From Bacillota bacterium (GTDB lineage Bacteria; Bacillota; Clostridia; Acetivibrionales; DSM-1351), in the NCBI GenBank assembly GCA_023431385.1, contig JAEYWA010000217.1, positions 1 to 55,450 on the forward strand: a stretch of 55,450 nt of DNA. Direction: 5' to 3'. Shown here one piece after another: positions 27,306-35,111 of the stretch (positions are counted from its first letter, which is position 1; every line of letters starts with the position of its first letter). A program made the position numbers and the translations under genes. The notes beneath the pieces were generated by a model. That model ran no database searches, was not told the DNA's origin, and saw only the letters and a program-made list of their open reading frames with translations.

Positions 27306-27551
27306 ATGGATTTGGTTGAAAGAATCGAAAAGATCATATTAAATATTTTAAGGATTGAACCTGAAAGAATCAGAGAAATTTCCGGTGATGAAACACTAAA
27401 CAGAATAGGTGTGGATTCTGTTAATTTTATTGAAATTGTTATAGGCCTTGAAGATGAATTTAATATTACATTTGAGGATGATGAGCTATTACTTCAAAAT
27501 CTGAATACTATCAACAAACTAAAAAATGTCATTACTCAAAAACTCGGATAG
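27306..27551 (+). CDS. Free-standing acyl carrier protein 2, BtrI-like
   Basis: An 81-residue acidic carrier protein with IGVDSVNFIEIVIGLEDEFNI; Ser38 is the phosphopantetheine site. It lies 20 bp after the ATP-grasp ligase gene and has a good GAGGAG ribosome binding site, so these two plus the decarboxylase look like one functional unit. It differs clearly from carrier 1 around the motif (DSVNF versus DSIVL), which suggests that each carrier has its own loading enzyme. Confidence 0.9.
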   Translation: MDLVERIEKIILNILRIEPERIREISGDETLNRIGVDSVNFIEIVIGLEDEFNITFEDDELLLQNLNTINKLKNVITQKLG

Positions 27552-27644
27552 TTATAGAGTCACCTGATCATCTACAATTGATTGAAATATTTCTTATATA
27601 TGTAGATTGATGAATATTTGTATAGATGTAGCTGGAGGTATCTT

Positions 27645-28589
27645 ATGAAATACATGAAGGAATTAAAGCCATACAATAATTTCTGGGGAAATTGTATTAC
27701 AAATATGTTGCTTTCAATACTTCTGGAAAGAGACCTGAGTTATGAACCAATTATATATATGAATGACTATCAATATGTTATTCTTCCTACAGGACTTTAT
27801 GTAGACTATTCGAAAGAGTATTATGATTACTTTAGAGATATTTTTGTATTTAACAGGTGTAAATTTAAAGACAAAAACAACTTCTTGGCGGAATTTAAAG
27901 ATATCTTGGTTAACAATGCATATGTGACCCTTAATATCGACCTGTTTTATTGGGATGAAAACGGGGTGTTTTATAACAAGGTACATAATCCGCATTTTTC
28001 ATTTATTGTTGGTTTTGATGATGAGAATAATCAATTTTATGCTTTTGAAGATAACGTGAACCTGGACTATGGAGTAAAAAACATTCCTACCAGTAATCTG
28101 ATTCAAGCATTTCAGTCTGATTATAAGGATAACCGGGAGGATTACAGGATAATCACGTTTAAAAACCCCTGTCTGAAACCTTATATATTAAGTATCAGCC
28201 AGGTGTTTCATAATGCAGAAAGGCTGGTTCTTCATTTAGAGGAACTAATAAAAATCAAAAATATCCTCAATAGGGATATCCTACTGTCTGATATTTCCAA
28301 TATATTTAGGCTTGGGAATGAATGCGGCAAGGTACCGAACAGGCTTAAAGGAAATGTATTATTAGTTAATAATATATCGGATAAAGGTATGCTTGATGAG
28401 GCCTGTATTAATGGAGTTGTTGAGAGGATAGAACAAATAAGCGATCAGTGGAGGGTAATCAAAAATTTACTGTTTATGTATTATTACGGAAAAAGAGCAA
28501 TTGATCTTGACAAGGCTGAGAGCTTAATTATTGAAGCTTTTATTAAGGAAAGGGATTTCTGGCTGAATTTCATTAAGTTAAAGCATTAA
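27645..28589 (+). CDS. Divergent BtrH-like protein 3
   Basis: This ~315-residue protein shares only the outline of the BtrH fold: Cys in NFWGNCITNMLLSILL, His in HNPHFSFIVGFDDENN, and an acidic residue in FYAFEDN. The segment VTLNIDLFYWD replaces the AAVDLYYM of the other two. The start is ATG 27645 with GGAGG (27633-27637); the TTG 27618 upstream lacks one. It directly follows carrier 2, so it may be that carrier's dedicated transferase. The C-terminal helical half is unassigned. Base composition is more AT-rich than in its neighbours. Confidence 0.65.
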   Translation: MKYMKELKPYNNFWGNCITNMLLSILLERDLSYEPIIYMNDYQYVILPTGLYVDYSKEYYDYFRDIFVFNRCKFKDKNNFLAEFKDILVNNAYVTLNIDLFYWDENGVFYNKVHNPHFSFIVGFDDENNQFYAFEDNVNLDYGVKNIPTSNLIQAFQSDYKDNREDYRIITFKNPCLKPYILSISQVFHNAERLVLHLEELIKIKNILNRDILLSDISNIFRLGNECGKVPNRLKGNVLLVNNISDKGMLDEACINGVVERIEQISDQWRVIKNLLFMYYYGKRAIDLDKAESLIIEAFIKERDFWLNFIKLKH

Positions 28590-28648
28590 TTGCAATTACT
28601 CCATTTGGCTGGGGAATGCAAAAATTTACTAATAGGAGTGACCTTGCT

Positions 28649-29752
28649 ATGAAAAAATACAGTTTTGTCATACCTACCTATCAGAGTAAAAATATGATAA
28701 TCAATACATTAGCGGCCATAAGCAGACTAAATGGTTTTACGAAAGACAAGTATGAGGTTGTGATTGTTGATGACGGCTCGACAGATGGTACAGAAGAAGA
28801 AGTAAAGAATATCAAGGCATCCTTAAATATAAAATATATTTATCTCGAAAGAAATGCTGATTCCTGCCGTTCCAGGGCAAGAAATGTCGGTTGGAAATGC
28901 GCTGAAGGAGAGATTATTATATTTATTGATGCCGACATCTTGGTGAAAGATGATTACCTCTCTGAGCTGGAAAGATATTTTTCTGTTAAGAAGGATTTAT
29001 TGGTAGCAGGCACCAGAATTATGATTCCTGAAACAGTAGCTGTGACCAGTGTTAAAGACGGGAGTGTGTTTGATAGGTTCAGATTCAGCCTTGATAGTAA
29101 AGAACTTATTGAATTCCGTCATGATATTTTCAATGAGCTGTCATATAATTCCTCAAGAATGGATTGTCCATTTTTATATTGTTTGAGCTGTAATCTGGCA
29201 TTACCTAAAAAGTGGCTTGAAAGTATCGGAGGCTTCGATGAGGATTTAAAAAAATGGGGTGTAGAAGATATTGAAATGGTATACAGAGCCTACAAGCAAG
29301 GAATCAAAATAGTAATAAACAGTAAACTGGAGGTTTTTCACCAATTTCATGGATTCTCAGGAATTTTCGTTGACGAGGACAAGCTTGAAGGTGTTCGCGA
29401 AAATACAGAAATATTTCTAAGAAAGAATAGGGGAGCATTCAGAGATAGTAGTGATATTGAAATATATGAACTGTTTAATAGTATTGCAACAAGGTTTATA
29501 AGTGTAGAGGAGACCTACAAAATCTATAAACCCGAATCAATTATTGATTTTTATGATAAAGAGCAGCTTCAGGATGTTAAGCAAGCTATTTTGGAGCTAA
29601 GTACAAAAAATGACTATAAAATTGTTATAAATGATTTTGTTGAGGATACTGACCTTGATATTTGGATTCAACTTTTGGATTGCTGCAACCCTCCGGCATA
29701 TTATCCAGTCTCAAGAAAGATAAGAAAGGATTCTATTCTGGGAAGATATTGA
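28649..29752 (+). CDS. Family 2 glycosyltransferase
   Basis: A GT-A fold enzyme: YSFVIPTYQSKNMIINTL at the start, VVIVDDGSTDGTEEEV, RARNVGWKCAEGEIIIFIDADIL (DxD-type metal site) and GGFDEDLKKWGVEDIEMVYR, the ED motif shared with galactosyl/N-acetylgalactosaminyltransferases. About 367 residues, no membrane segments, hence cytosolic. ATG 28649 is supported by AGGAGTG; the earlier ATG 28616 is not. It probably adds a sugar to the cluster product or an intermediate. Confidence 0.85.
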   Translation: MKKYSFVIPTYQSKNMIINTLAAISRLNGFTKDKYEVVIVDDGSTDGTEEEVKNIKASLNIKYIYLERNADSCRSRARNVGWKCAEGEIIIFIDADILVKDDYLSELERYFSVKKDLLVAGTRIMIPETVAVTSVKDGSVFDRFRFSLDSKELIEFRHDIFNELSYNSSRMDCPFLYCLSCNLALPKKWLESIGGFDEDLKKWGVEDIEMVYRAYKQGIKIVINSKLEVFHQFHGFSGIFVDEDKLEGVRENTEIFLRKNRGAFRDSSDIEIYELFNSIATRFISVEETYKIYKPESIIDFYDKEQLQDVKQAILELSTKNDYKIVINDFVEDTDLDIWIQLLDCCNPPAYYPVSRKIRKDSILGRY

Positions 29753-29822
29753 GAATTCCCTGCTTTCGAGTACTCAAGAACATACAGGTAAACATATTAA
29801 TAAAAAGGAAGGTAGAATAATT

Positions 29823-30881
29823 ATGTGTGTTGAGCAAAAAAAAGATTATCAGATTTCAGTGATTGTTCCGGTTTATAATGTTGAGGAGTATCTGGAAGAA
29901 TGTTTGGAAAGCTTGACAGTGCAATCTATTGGATTAGATAATTTCGAAGTTATCATGGTTAATGACTTCTCAACCGATAACAGCGGTCAAATCATGGATA
30001 GATATTCAAAAAAGTACAATAACTTCACAGCGGTACATTTGCCGCATAACTCAGGTGGAGCAGGTCACCCCAGAAATGTGGGTATACAAAGAGCAGCCGG
30101 AAAGTATATCATGTTTTTAGACTCTGATGACAAGTATATGCCAGATACCTGTCAGATAATGTACAATGCCATAAATACATATGAATCTGATCTTGTAACA
30201 GCCGGGCATAATTATTTTCGCAAGGAGTCAGAGGGCAGTTATAAGCCGGTTGATGAAATTGTAGTCAATACATCCTTATATAAACAGCCGCAGTTGCTCA
30301 ATATCCCACCGGCAACCTGGTCAAAAATTTATCGTAAGGAATTTATATTAAAGCATAATTTAAGCTTTCCAGCTAATGCTATTGGAGAAGACGCCGTATT
30401 TGTTTTTAAGTATATGATGGCAGCAGAAAAAATAACAGCCCTTCCGGTTTCAATATACAAGTACCGTATCAGAGAAAATCAAGAGAACCCTTCTTTAACT
30501 CAAAATATTTCCAAAACATTTTTCAAGGAGTATAACGATACACAAAAACTTCTGGTTGATGCTGCAAAGCAATACAAAATAGACTATATTTCTCTAAAGT
30601 TCCATCGGGATATGGATTATTTTCTGTGGATGATGAACAGATCCATTCACACTATAGAAGAAGAGGAAATTGCTTCAATATTTGAAAACTATTACTGGTT
30701 TGTGAAAGAAGGAGAAAAATATCTGCCAAATTGCAGAGTATCAGATAAAATTATTATTAACAAAATCCTTGCCAGGGATTTTGTTGGAGCGTCAAAAGCG
30801 ATGTTCTCATTTAGTGATTTCCGTGAATTAGAAGCTATTATAGTACAACAAAAGGGAAAGCTAGAATTACTTGGAACTTAG
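29823..30881 (+). CDS. Family 2 glycosyltransferase
   Basis: A classical GT2 enzyme: ISVIVPVYNVEEYLEECLESL, FEVIMVNDFSTDNSG, GGAGHPRNVGIQRAAGKYIMFLDSDD (DxD), and SKIYRKEFILKHNLSF in the second half, as in wall teichoic/capsule-type glycosyltransferases. 352 residues, cytosolic. ATG 29823 follows AAGGAAGG. It is the last gene of the tight biosynthetic run; a 166-bp gap follows. It could serve the cluster product or surface glycans. Confidence 0.85.
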   Translation: MCVEQKKDYQISVIVPVYNVEEYLEECLESLTVQSIGLDNFEVIMVNDFSTDNSGQIMDRYSKKYNNFTAVHLPHNSGGAGHPRNVGIQRAAGKYIMFLDSDDKYMPDTCQIMYNAINTYESDLVTAGHNYFRKESEGSYKPVDEIVVNTSLYKQPQLLNIPPATWSKIYRKEFILKHNLSFPANAIGEDAVFVFKYMMAAEKITALPVSIYKYRIRENQENPSLTQNISKTFFKEYNDTQKLLVDAAKQYKIDYISLKFHRDMDYFLWMMNRSIHTIEEEEIASIFENYYWFVKEGEKYLPNCRVSDKIIINKILARDFVGASKAMFSFSDFRELEAIIVQQKGKLELLGT

Positions 30882-31047
30882 GCTTGGGTTATAGAGATCT
30901 CCTTGGAGTGCCAATTCCGATGTGCTTTAGCTCCAATCTTTAGTGTAATATAGTTTATTAGTAGCTGTTGCATATTTTATTAAAAAATGTTATAACGAGG
31001 TAAATAGCATCTATGGACAGAAAATAAGCTATATGTAGGAGGAACCT

Positions 31048-32394
31048 ATGAGCAGTATTTCACAAAGGATTGACAAATTACCCGCTACCTCGTTACTAAA
31101 GAGAGTTTTATTCTTAACAGGAATAGGCTGGATGTTTGATGCCATGGACCAGGGAATGGTTTCAGGTGTTATGGCCTCCATCGGAAGAGAATGGAAGCTG
31201 GAGCCATCGGATCTGGGTTTACTGGGAAGCGCTTCTGCGGTGGGCATGGCTATAGGTGCAGCAGTTGCTGGAATGGTTTCCGACAGATGGGGCAGGAAAA
31301 CAGTAGTTACGTATACGCTTATTTTATTTGGTGTAGCCAGTGGTTTATCTGCGGCGGCACCAAACTTTGCGCTTTTATTACTATTCAGATTTTTAACGGG
31401 TCTGGGCTTGGGAGGAGAACTACCCGCAGCATCTACACTTGTAAGTGAGTTTTCACCGACAAAAATCCGTGGACGGATGGTGGTATATCTGGAGAGCTTC
31501 TGGGCCTGGGGATGGATTATTGCTGCGTTGATTGCCTATCTCCTTATACCTGTGTATGGCTGGCGGATAGGTTTTCTGCTGGGAGGAGTTCCCGCCATTT
31601 ATGCGGCCTACTTGAGAAAGGGGATTCCTGAATCCCCGAGATATCTTGAACAAAAGGGACAGCTGAAGGAAGCCGATGAAATTGTATCGAAAATGGAACA
31701 ACAGGCAGGAATTAAAAATACAGATACATTCTATGACAGAACAGTTAAAGAAGCAAAAAATAGTCGGGTGATGCTTTCGGAATTGTGGTCAAAGGTTTAT
31801 ATAAGACGTACAATTGTTCTCTGGGTATTGTGGTTAGGTATTAATTTCGGTTATTATGGTTTTGTATTATGGACACCAACACTGCTGGTGGGCAAGGGCT
31901 TCAGTCTTGTGAAGGGCTTTGAATTTACATTGATTATGTGTATAGCGCAGTTGCCGGGATATTACAGCGCTGCATATCTTATTGAAAAAATAGGCCGTAA
32001 GGCTGTATTAGCCATATATCTTGCAGGTACTGCGGTGGCCGCATATCTCTTCGGTCATGGAGAAAGTGTAACTGCCATACTGGTATCGGGCTGCCTGCTA
32101 TACTTTTTCAGTCTTGGGGCCTGGGGTGCTGTATATGCATATACTCCCGAGGTGTATCCCACAAGGGTTCGTGGCAGTGGAACAGGTTGGGCTGCTGCTG
32201 TTGGACGTTTGGGTGCTATAGCTGCGCCATATATTGTGGGGGTAATTTATCAAACCAATGGAAAGCAGGCCGGCTTTAACAATGTTTTTTTAATTTTGAC
32301 ATTAGTTTTTGCGGTAGTAGCAGTAGTAGTTGCAGTTGCCGGAGTAGAAACCAAGGGACGAACTTTGGATGAGATAAACACGTCGGACACATGA
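31048..32394 (+). CDS. MFS transporter (sugar-porter/NiaP-like)
   Basis: This 448-residue, ~12-segment MFS protein has the loop motif DRWGRKT after TM2, GLGLGGELPAASTLVSEFSP in TM4-5, IPESPRYLEQKGQ in the central loop and PEVYPTRVRGSGTG after TM10. These features are shared by sugar porters and the niacin/aromatic-acid (NiaP) type. The start is ATG 31048 with AGGAGG. It is separated from the cluster by 166 bp without a visible terminator, so it may export the product, import a precursor or be unrelated. Confidence 0.85.
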   Translation: MSSISQRIDKLPATSLLKRVLFLTGIGWMFDAMDQGMVSGVMASIGREWKLEPSDLGLLGSASAVGMAIGAAVAGMVSDRWGRKTVVTYTLILFGVASGLSAAAPNFALLLLFRFLTGLGLGGELPAASTLVSEFSPTKIRGRMVVYLESFWAWGWIIAALIAYLLIPVYGWRIGFLLGGVPAIYAAYLRKGIPESPRYLEQKGQLKEADEIVSKMEQQAGIKNTDTFYDRTVKEAKNSRVMLSELWSKVYIRRTIVLWVLWLGINFGYYGFVLWTPTLLVGKGFSLVKGFEFTLIMCIAQLPGYYSAAYLIEKIGRKAVLAIYLAGTAVAAYLFGHGESVTAILVSGCLLYFFSLGAWGAVYAYTPEVYPTRVRGSGTGWAAAVGRLGAIAAPYIVGVIYQTNGKQAGFNNVFLILTLVFAVVAVVVAVAGVETKGRTLDEINTSDT

Positions 32395-32420
32395 TTATTG
32401 AATAAAAGGGGGAAATCCAA

Positions 32421-33176
32421 ATGGTAACATGTAAAAACCTTTATGAGAACAAAAACATTGAGGTAATTGAGAGCAAAGGTGAAGTCAAGGTTCTGGAATA
32501 TAAAAAAGATATAAGCGTAAATGCGGAAAATGCTATGGCTATGTATTATGCTTCAGAAATGAATGTTAGGAAAAGACAGGTCTTAATAGAACTTAACAAT
32601 AGCGCTTATACAATAAGTGCCGGCGCTATGCAGTGGACTGCAGGTGCAGTCGGCATGGCAGCTGATGTTAAGGGCTTTGGTGATCTTCTCGGAAAAGCTT
32701 TATCCTCAAAAGTGACTAAAGAATCAGCAATAAAACCTAAATACCAGGGAAGCGGTTTACTCATGCTGGAACCTACATATAGGCACATTCTGCTTGAAGA
32801 AGTATCGGATTGGGGTGGATTGGTACTGGACGATGGATTGTTCCTTGCATGTGAATCAAAAATACAGCAAACTGTTGTAGCCAGATCAAATATCTCCTCT
32901 GCCTTACTCGGTAATGAGGGTTTGTTTAATCTGTGCCTTAGAGGTCAGGGAATTGCTGTGCTCGAGAGTCCTGTACCCAGAAATGAACTCATTGAATTTG
33001 TTCTTCAGAATGATGAAGTCAAAATAGACGGAAACTATGCTATTGCATGGTCGGATACACTTGATTTCAGAGTTGAAAAATCAAGTAAAAGCCTTTTAGG
33101 CTCTGCTGTTTCAGGTGAAGGTTTAGTTAATGTTTATAGAGGTACGGGGAGGATTCTGCTGGCACCGGTGGTTTAA
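32421..33176 (+). CDS. AIM24-family protein
   Basis: This 251-residue protein is built of glycine-spaced beta-strands in the AIM24/TIGR00266-like pattern: KYQGSGLLMLEP, WGGLVLDDGLFLACESKI, GNEGLFNLCLRGQGIAVLESP, and the end GEGLVNVYRGTGRILLAPV. The family has a trimeric double-stranded beta-helix-like fold and unclear function. It follows the MFS gene by 26 bp and should be co-transcribed with it. No catalytic residues can be pointed to. Confidence 0.8.
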   Translation: MVTCKNLYENKNIEVIESKGEVKVLEYKKDISVNAENAMAMYYASEMNVRKRQVLIELNNSAYTISAGAMQWTAGAVGMAADVKGFGDLLGKALSSKVTKESAIKPKYQGSGLLMLEPTYRHILLEEVSDWGGLVLDDGLFLACESKIQQTVVARSNISSALLGNEGLFNLCLRGQGIAVLESPVPRNELIEFVLQNDEVKIDGNYAIAWSDTLDFRVEKSSKSLLGSAVSGEGLVNVYRGTGRILLAPVV

Positions 33177-33204
33177 ACGATTGTACTGTTGTTAAACAAT
33201 ACCC

Positions 33205-33233
33205 TTGACACGAACATATGTTCGGTATATTAT
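33205..33233 (+). promoter_or_regulatory. SOS promoter with LexA/DinR box
   Basis: The -35 TTGACA (33205-33210) and -10 TATTAT (33228-33233) are spaced 17 bp. Between them lies the perfect palindrome CGAACATATGTTCG (33211-33224), matching the Gram-positive LexA box CGAAC-N4-GTTCG. Binding there would occlude RNA polymerase, so transcription should rise on DNA damage. Confidence 0.85.
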
Positions 33234-33240
33234 ATTAATA

Positions 33241-33515
33241 TCATGATACATACAGCGTTGGACTGCTGTCATTTTAGAATATAGGAATTTATATGTTTTG
33301 AAATAGTGGTAAAGTTCCTGAAATATTGAGGTTGAAGGTGTACACTAAAAAATAGCAATTGTGAAATTCCTATATTCGGGGTTTGAAAAGGGGAACCCCC
33401 TTTCCGGTTTCAGGAGGGTGCTCAGAAATGTGAAACATTTCGTCGAAGGGAACCTAGAGTTTCCTGGCGAACAAGATAATTTTCGAGCTAAAGACTGAAA
33501 AATGGCCACTAAACA
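33241..33515 (+). ncRNA. Long structured leader RNA, unassigned
   Basis: Between the SOS promoter and the small gene at 33560 lie several designed-looking stems. ACAGC/GCTGT is at 33252-33269. GAATATAGGAATTT (33277-33290) pairs perfectly with 33364-33377 (14 bp) around a 73-nt internal region. GAAATGT/ACATTTC (33425-33441) has a GAA loop. TCGAAGGGAAC/GTTTCCTGGCGA (33443-33470) follows, and there is a G/C-rich GGGGAACCCCC segment. I do not recognise the class. It could be a cis-acting 5' leader or a stable RNA processed from the transcript; ends are approximate. Confidence 0.6.
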
Positions 33516-33559
33516 GCAGCTTTCCGAAGCAAATTTCTTGGGTGGTATTGGTGATATAT

Positions 33560-33781
33560 ATGGTGGAATATTTTTTAAAAGCCTCTCTGGAACGAAATAG
33601 AATTATAAATATTATTTACTTAAAGGATACCGAAATTACTGAAAGAAGCATAAGGGTATATGAAATCAGTAACGGCAATATTAGGGCTTTCTGCTTTTTA
33701 AGAAACCAGAACAGGGTGTTTAAAATCAATAATATTCTTTCGGCGTCGTTTAATCATGATGATTACAGGTTAGCCAAGTAA
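33560..33781 (+). CDS. Very small WYL-like protein
   Basis: The 73-residue product (VEYFLKASLERNRIINIIYL ... RNQNRVFKINNILSASF) looks like the second part of a WYL domain, with the R-x-F-x-ι-x-x-I ending typical of that fold, but has no HTH. ATG 33560 with GGTGAT upstream is preferred to the earlier 33542 start. It is the only gene of the LexA-controlled unit and is closed by a terminator 11 bp after its stop. WYL domains sense nucleic acids or nucleotides in DNA-damage and defence regulators; the role of this stand-alone form is unknown. Confidence 0.6.
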   Translation: MVEYFLKASLERNRIINIIYLKDTEITERSIRVYEISNGNIRAFCFLRNQNRVFKINNILSASFNHDDYRLAK

Positions 33782-33792
33782 TTTACATGTAA

Positions 33793-33817
33793 AAAGAGCA
33801 GGATTTTCCTGCTCTTT
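33793..33817. terminator. Intrinsic terminator, WYL-like gene
   Basis: AAAGAGCAGGA (33793-33803) pairs with TCCTGCTCTTT (33807-33817) around a 3-nt loop. It can serve both the SOS unit (plus strand) and the convergent gene ending at 33845. Confidence 0.85.
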
Positions 33818-33844
33818 AAATTATTGTCGAGGAGAGTATTAATT

Positions 33845-34396
33845 TTATTCATTTAAGGGCTTGCATAACAGCTCGTTTATTTTTAACTTCCTGAGATTTC
33901 TGGAGGATGCTGCCTGCATGACAAGTGCTGTATCCGAACCTTTACCTGTTCCGGCTATCGCTATTACTTTTTCGCCTGAATTTAAAAGCCCTGCATCTGA
34001 GGCCATCATAACAATTTCATAACATACCTTAATACCTTCACAAAAACACCGTAAAAAGTCTGCTATAATACTTGGCACATTTGAACCAAATAACTTATCG
34101 GTATGAAACAGCATTGTCCCGAAATGTACCTCATGGCCCGCCTGGCGTATTTCTTCTGCCAAAGCAAGGGGGAAGGGGTTGTCAATTCTAGAAAAGTCAT
34201 ATTGGTGAGGAATTATGACTAATTTTACACCTTTATCCTTAAAAAAATTCATAGCTTTAATTGCAGTAGCCCCGGTAGTAGAAGCCAACACAACTTTATT
34301 TATTCCAGTGTCCACCAATCTATGCTCAACAGCCTGGAAGGTAGCTTCGGTATTATCAACTTTTACAGAATCAAAATAGATTATTTTACTTACCAT
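33845..34396 (-). CDS. Pyruvate-kinase C-terminal-domain-like protein
   Basis: About 184 residues matching the pyruvate kinase alpha/beta C-terminal domain found as a separate protein in clostridia and archaea: YFDSVKVDNTEATFQAVEHRL, KVVLASTTGATAIKAMNFF and IAIAGTGKGSDTALVMQAA. No kinase barrel is present, so it is not itself a pyruvate kinase. ATG 34396 is preferred because AGGTGAT (34406-34412) precedes it; longer versions reach 34480 and would almost touch the nitroreductase gene. Function is unknown, possibly binding of a phosphorylated ligand. Confidence 0.7.
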   Translation of the reverse strand: MVSKIIYFDSVKVDNTEATFQAVEHRLVDTGINKVVLASTTGATAIKAMNFFKDKGVKLVIIPHQYDFSRIDNPFPLALAEEIRQAGHEVHFGTMLFHTDKLFGSNVPSIIADFLRCFCEGIKVCYEIVMMASDAGLLNSGEKVIAIAGTGKGSDTALVMQAASSRNLRKLKINELLCKPLNE

Positions 34397-34473
34397 ATGT
34401 TTCATCACCTCAATTTCAATTATTAATTTGGATTTACTAAACTGACCATTACCGGTTATTACGCATTGGGGTT

Positions 34474-34992
34474 TTACCAAACGCTTGAATAATGGACTCT
34501 ACTTTCATTAAATCTATTTTCAGGTACTGCTATTTCTGCGGGATGACCTATAGCAACAAGGGAAAAGGGCTTGATATATTCAGGAAGCTTAATGATACTC
34601 CTGATGGCATTGGAATCCTCACCACCCCTTGGATTGATGCCTTGCCAGACAGCGCCCAAACCCAAGCCTGTTGCTGCTAACAGTATGTTTTGCGTAGCGG
34701 CAGAACAGTCTTGCTCCCAATAATATTCTAACGTAGCTGCCCCTGGTTCTCCGCACACTAGAATAGCAACTGGTGAATTTTTTAGGTTTCTAAAGCCACG
34801 GTGAATCTCCGATAAATGGGTTAGAACGGTTTTGTCCCGAATAACAACAAAATGCCAGGGCTGCTGATTGCATGCAGAAGGAGCACTCATTGCCGCTTTT
34901 AAAAGAATATTAATTAATTCTTCGCTGACCTGACGTTTATCATAGGTTCTGATACTTCTTCTATTAAAAATAATACTTAAATCCTTTTCCAT
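34474..34992 (-). CDS. Nitroreductase-family FMN oxidoreductase
   Basis: This 172-residue protein has the nitroreductase marks FNRRSIRTYDKRQVSEELI, APSACNQQPWHFVVI, DCSAATQNILLAATGLGLGAVW and PFSLVAIGHPAE. Such FMN-dimers reduce nitro-aromatics, quinones or flavins with NAD(P)H. The start is ATG 34992 with AGGAGAGG upstream. A divergent HxlR regulator gene starts 119 bp away, the usual arrangement for electrophile/redox-responsive nitroreductases, so it is probably induced by reactive compounds through that regulator. Confidence 0.88.
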   Translation of the reverse strand: MEKDLSIIFNRRSIRTYDKRQVSEELINILLKAAMSAPSACNQQPWHFVVIRDKTVLTHLSEIHRGFRNLKNSPVAILVCGEPGAATLEYYWEQDCSAATQNILLAATGLGLGAVWQGINPRGGEDSNAIRSIIKLPEYIKPFSLVAIGHPAEIAVPENRFNESRVHYSSVW

Positions 34993-35049
34993 GTCTTCCT
35001 CTCCTTATATGTTTATGGTATAAATTTAATATGAAAAGACTTTTACTAC

Positions 35050-35061
35050 AAGTACGCACTT
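35050..35061. promoter_or_regulatory. Possible HxlR operator
   Basis: The small inverted repeat AAGT-ACGC-ACTT, overlapping TACTACAAGTA, lies between the divergent nitroreductase and HxlR genes where a regulator of both would bind. Similar short TACT/AGTA palindromes bind YodB-type HxlR proteins. It is based on position and symmetry only. Confidence 0.4.
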
Positions 35062-35111
35062 ATTAGTTTTATAGTCTCTAAAAAGTAACTATGACATCGG
35101 GAGGATAATTT

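Noticed and set aside
12341..30881. Cluster as a butirosin/2-deoxystreptamine aminoglycoside cluster
   Set aside because: Butirosin-like carrier chemistry is present, but no 2-deoxy-scyllo-inosose synthase, aminotransferases or BtrO/BtrV/BtrG homologues are seen.
12341..30881. Closthioamide-type cluster, also NRPS-independent and clostridial
   Set aside because: No chorismate lyase-like gene or thioamide-forming alpha-hydrolase gene is recognised here, so the match is only conceptual.
33241..33515. tmRNA, 6S RNA, RNase P RNA or a group I intron
   Set aside because: None of the conserved sequences or overall folds of these RNAs could be found in the region.
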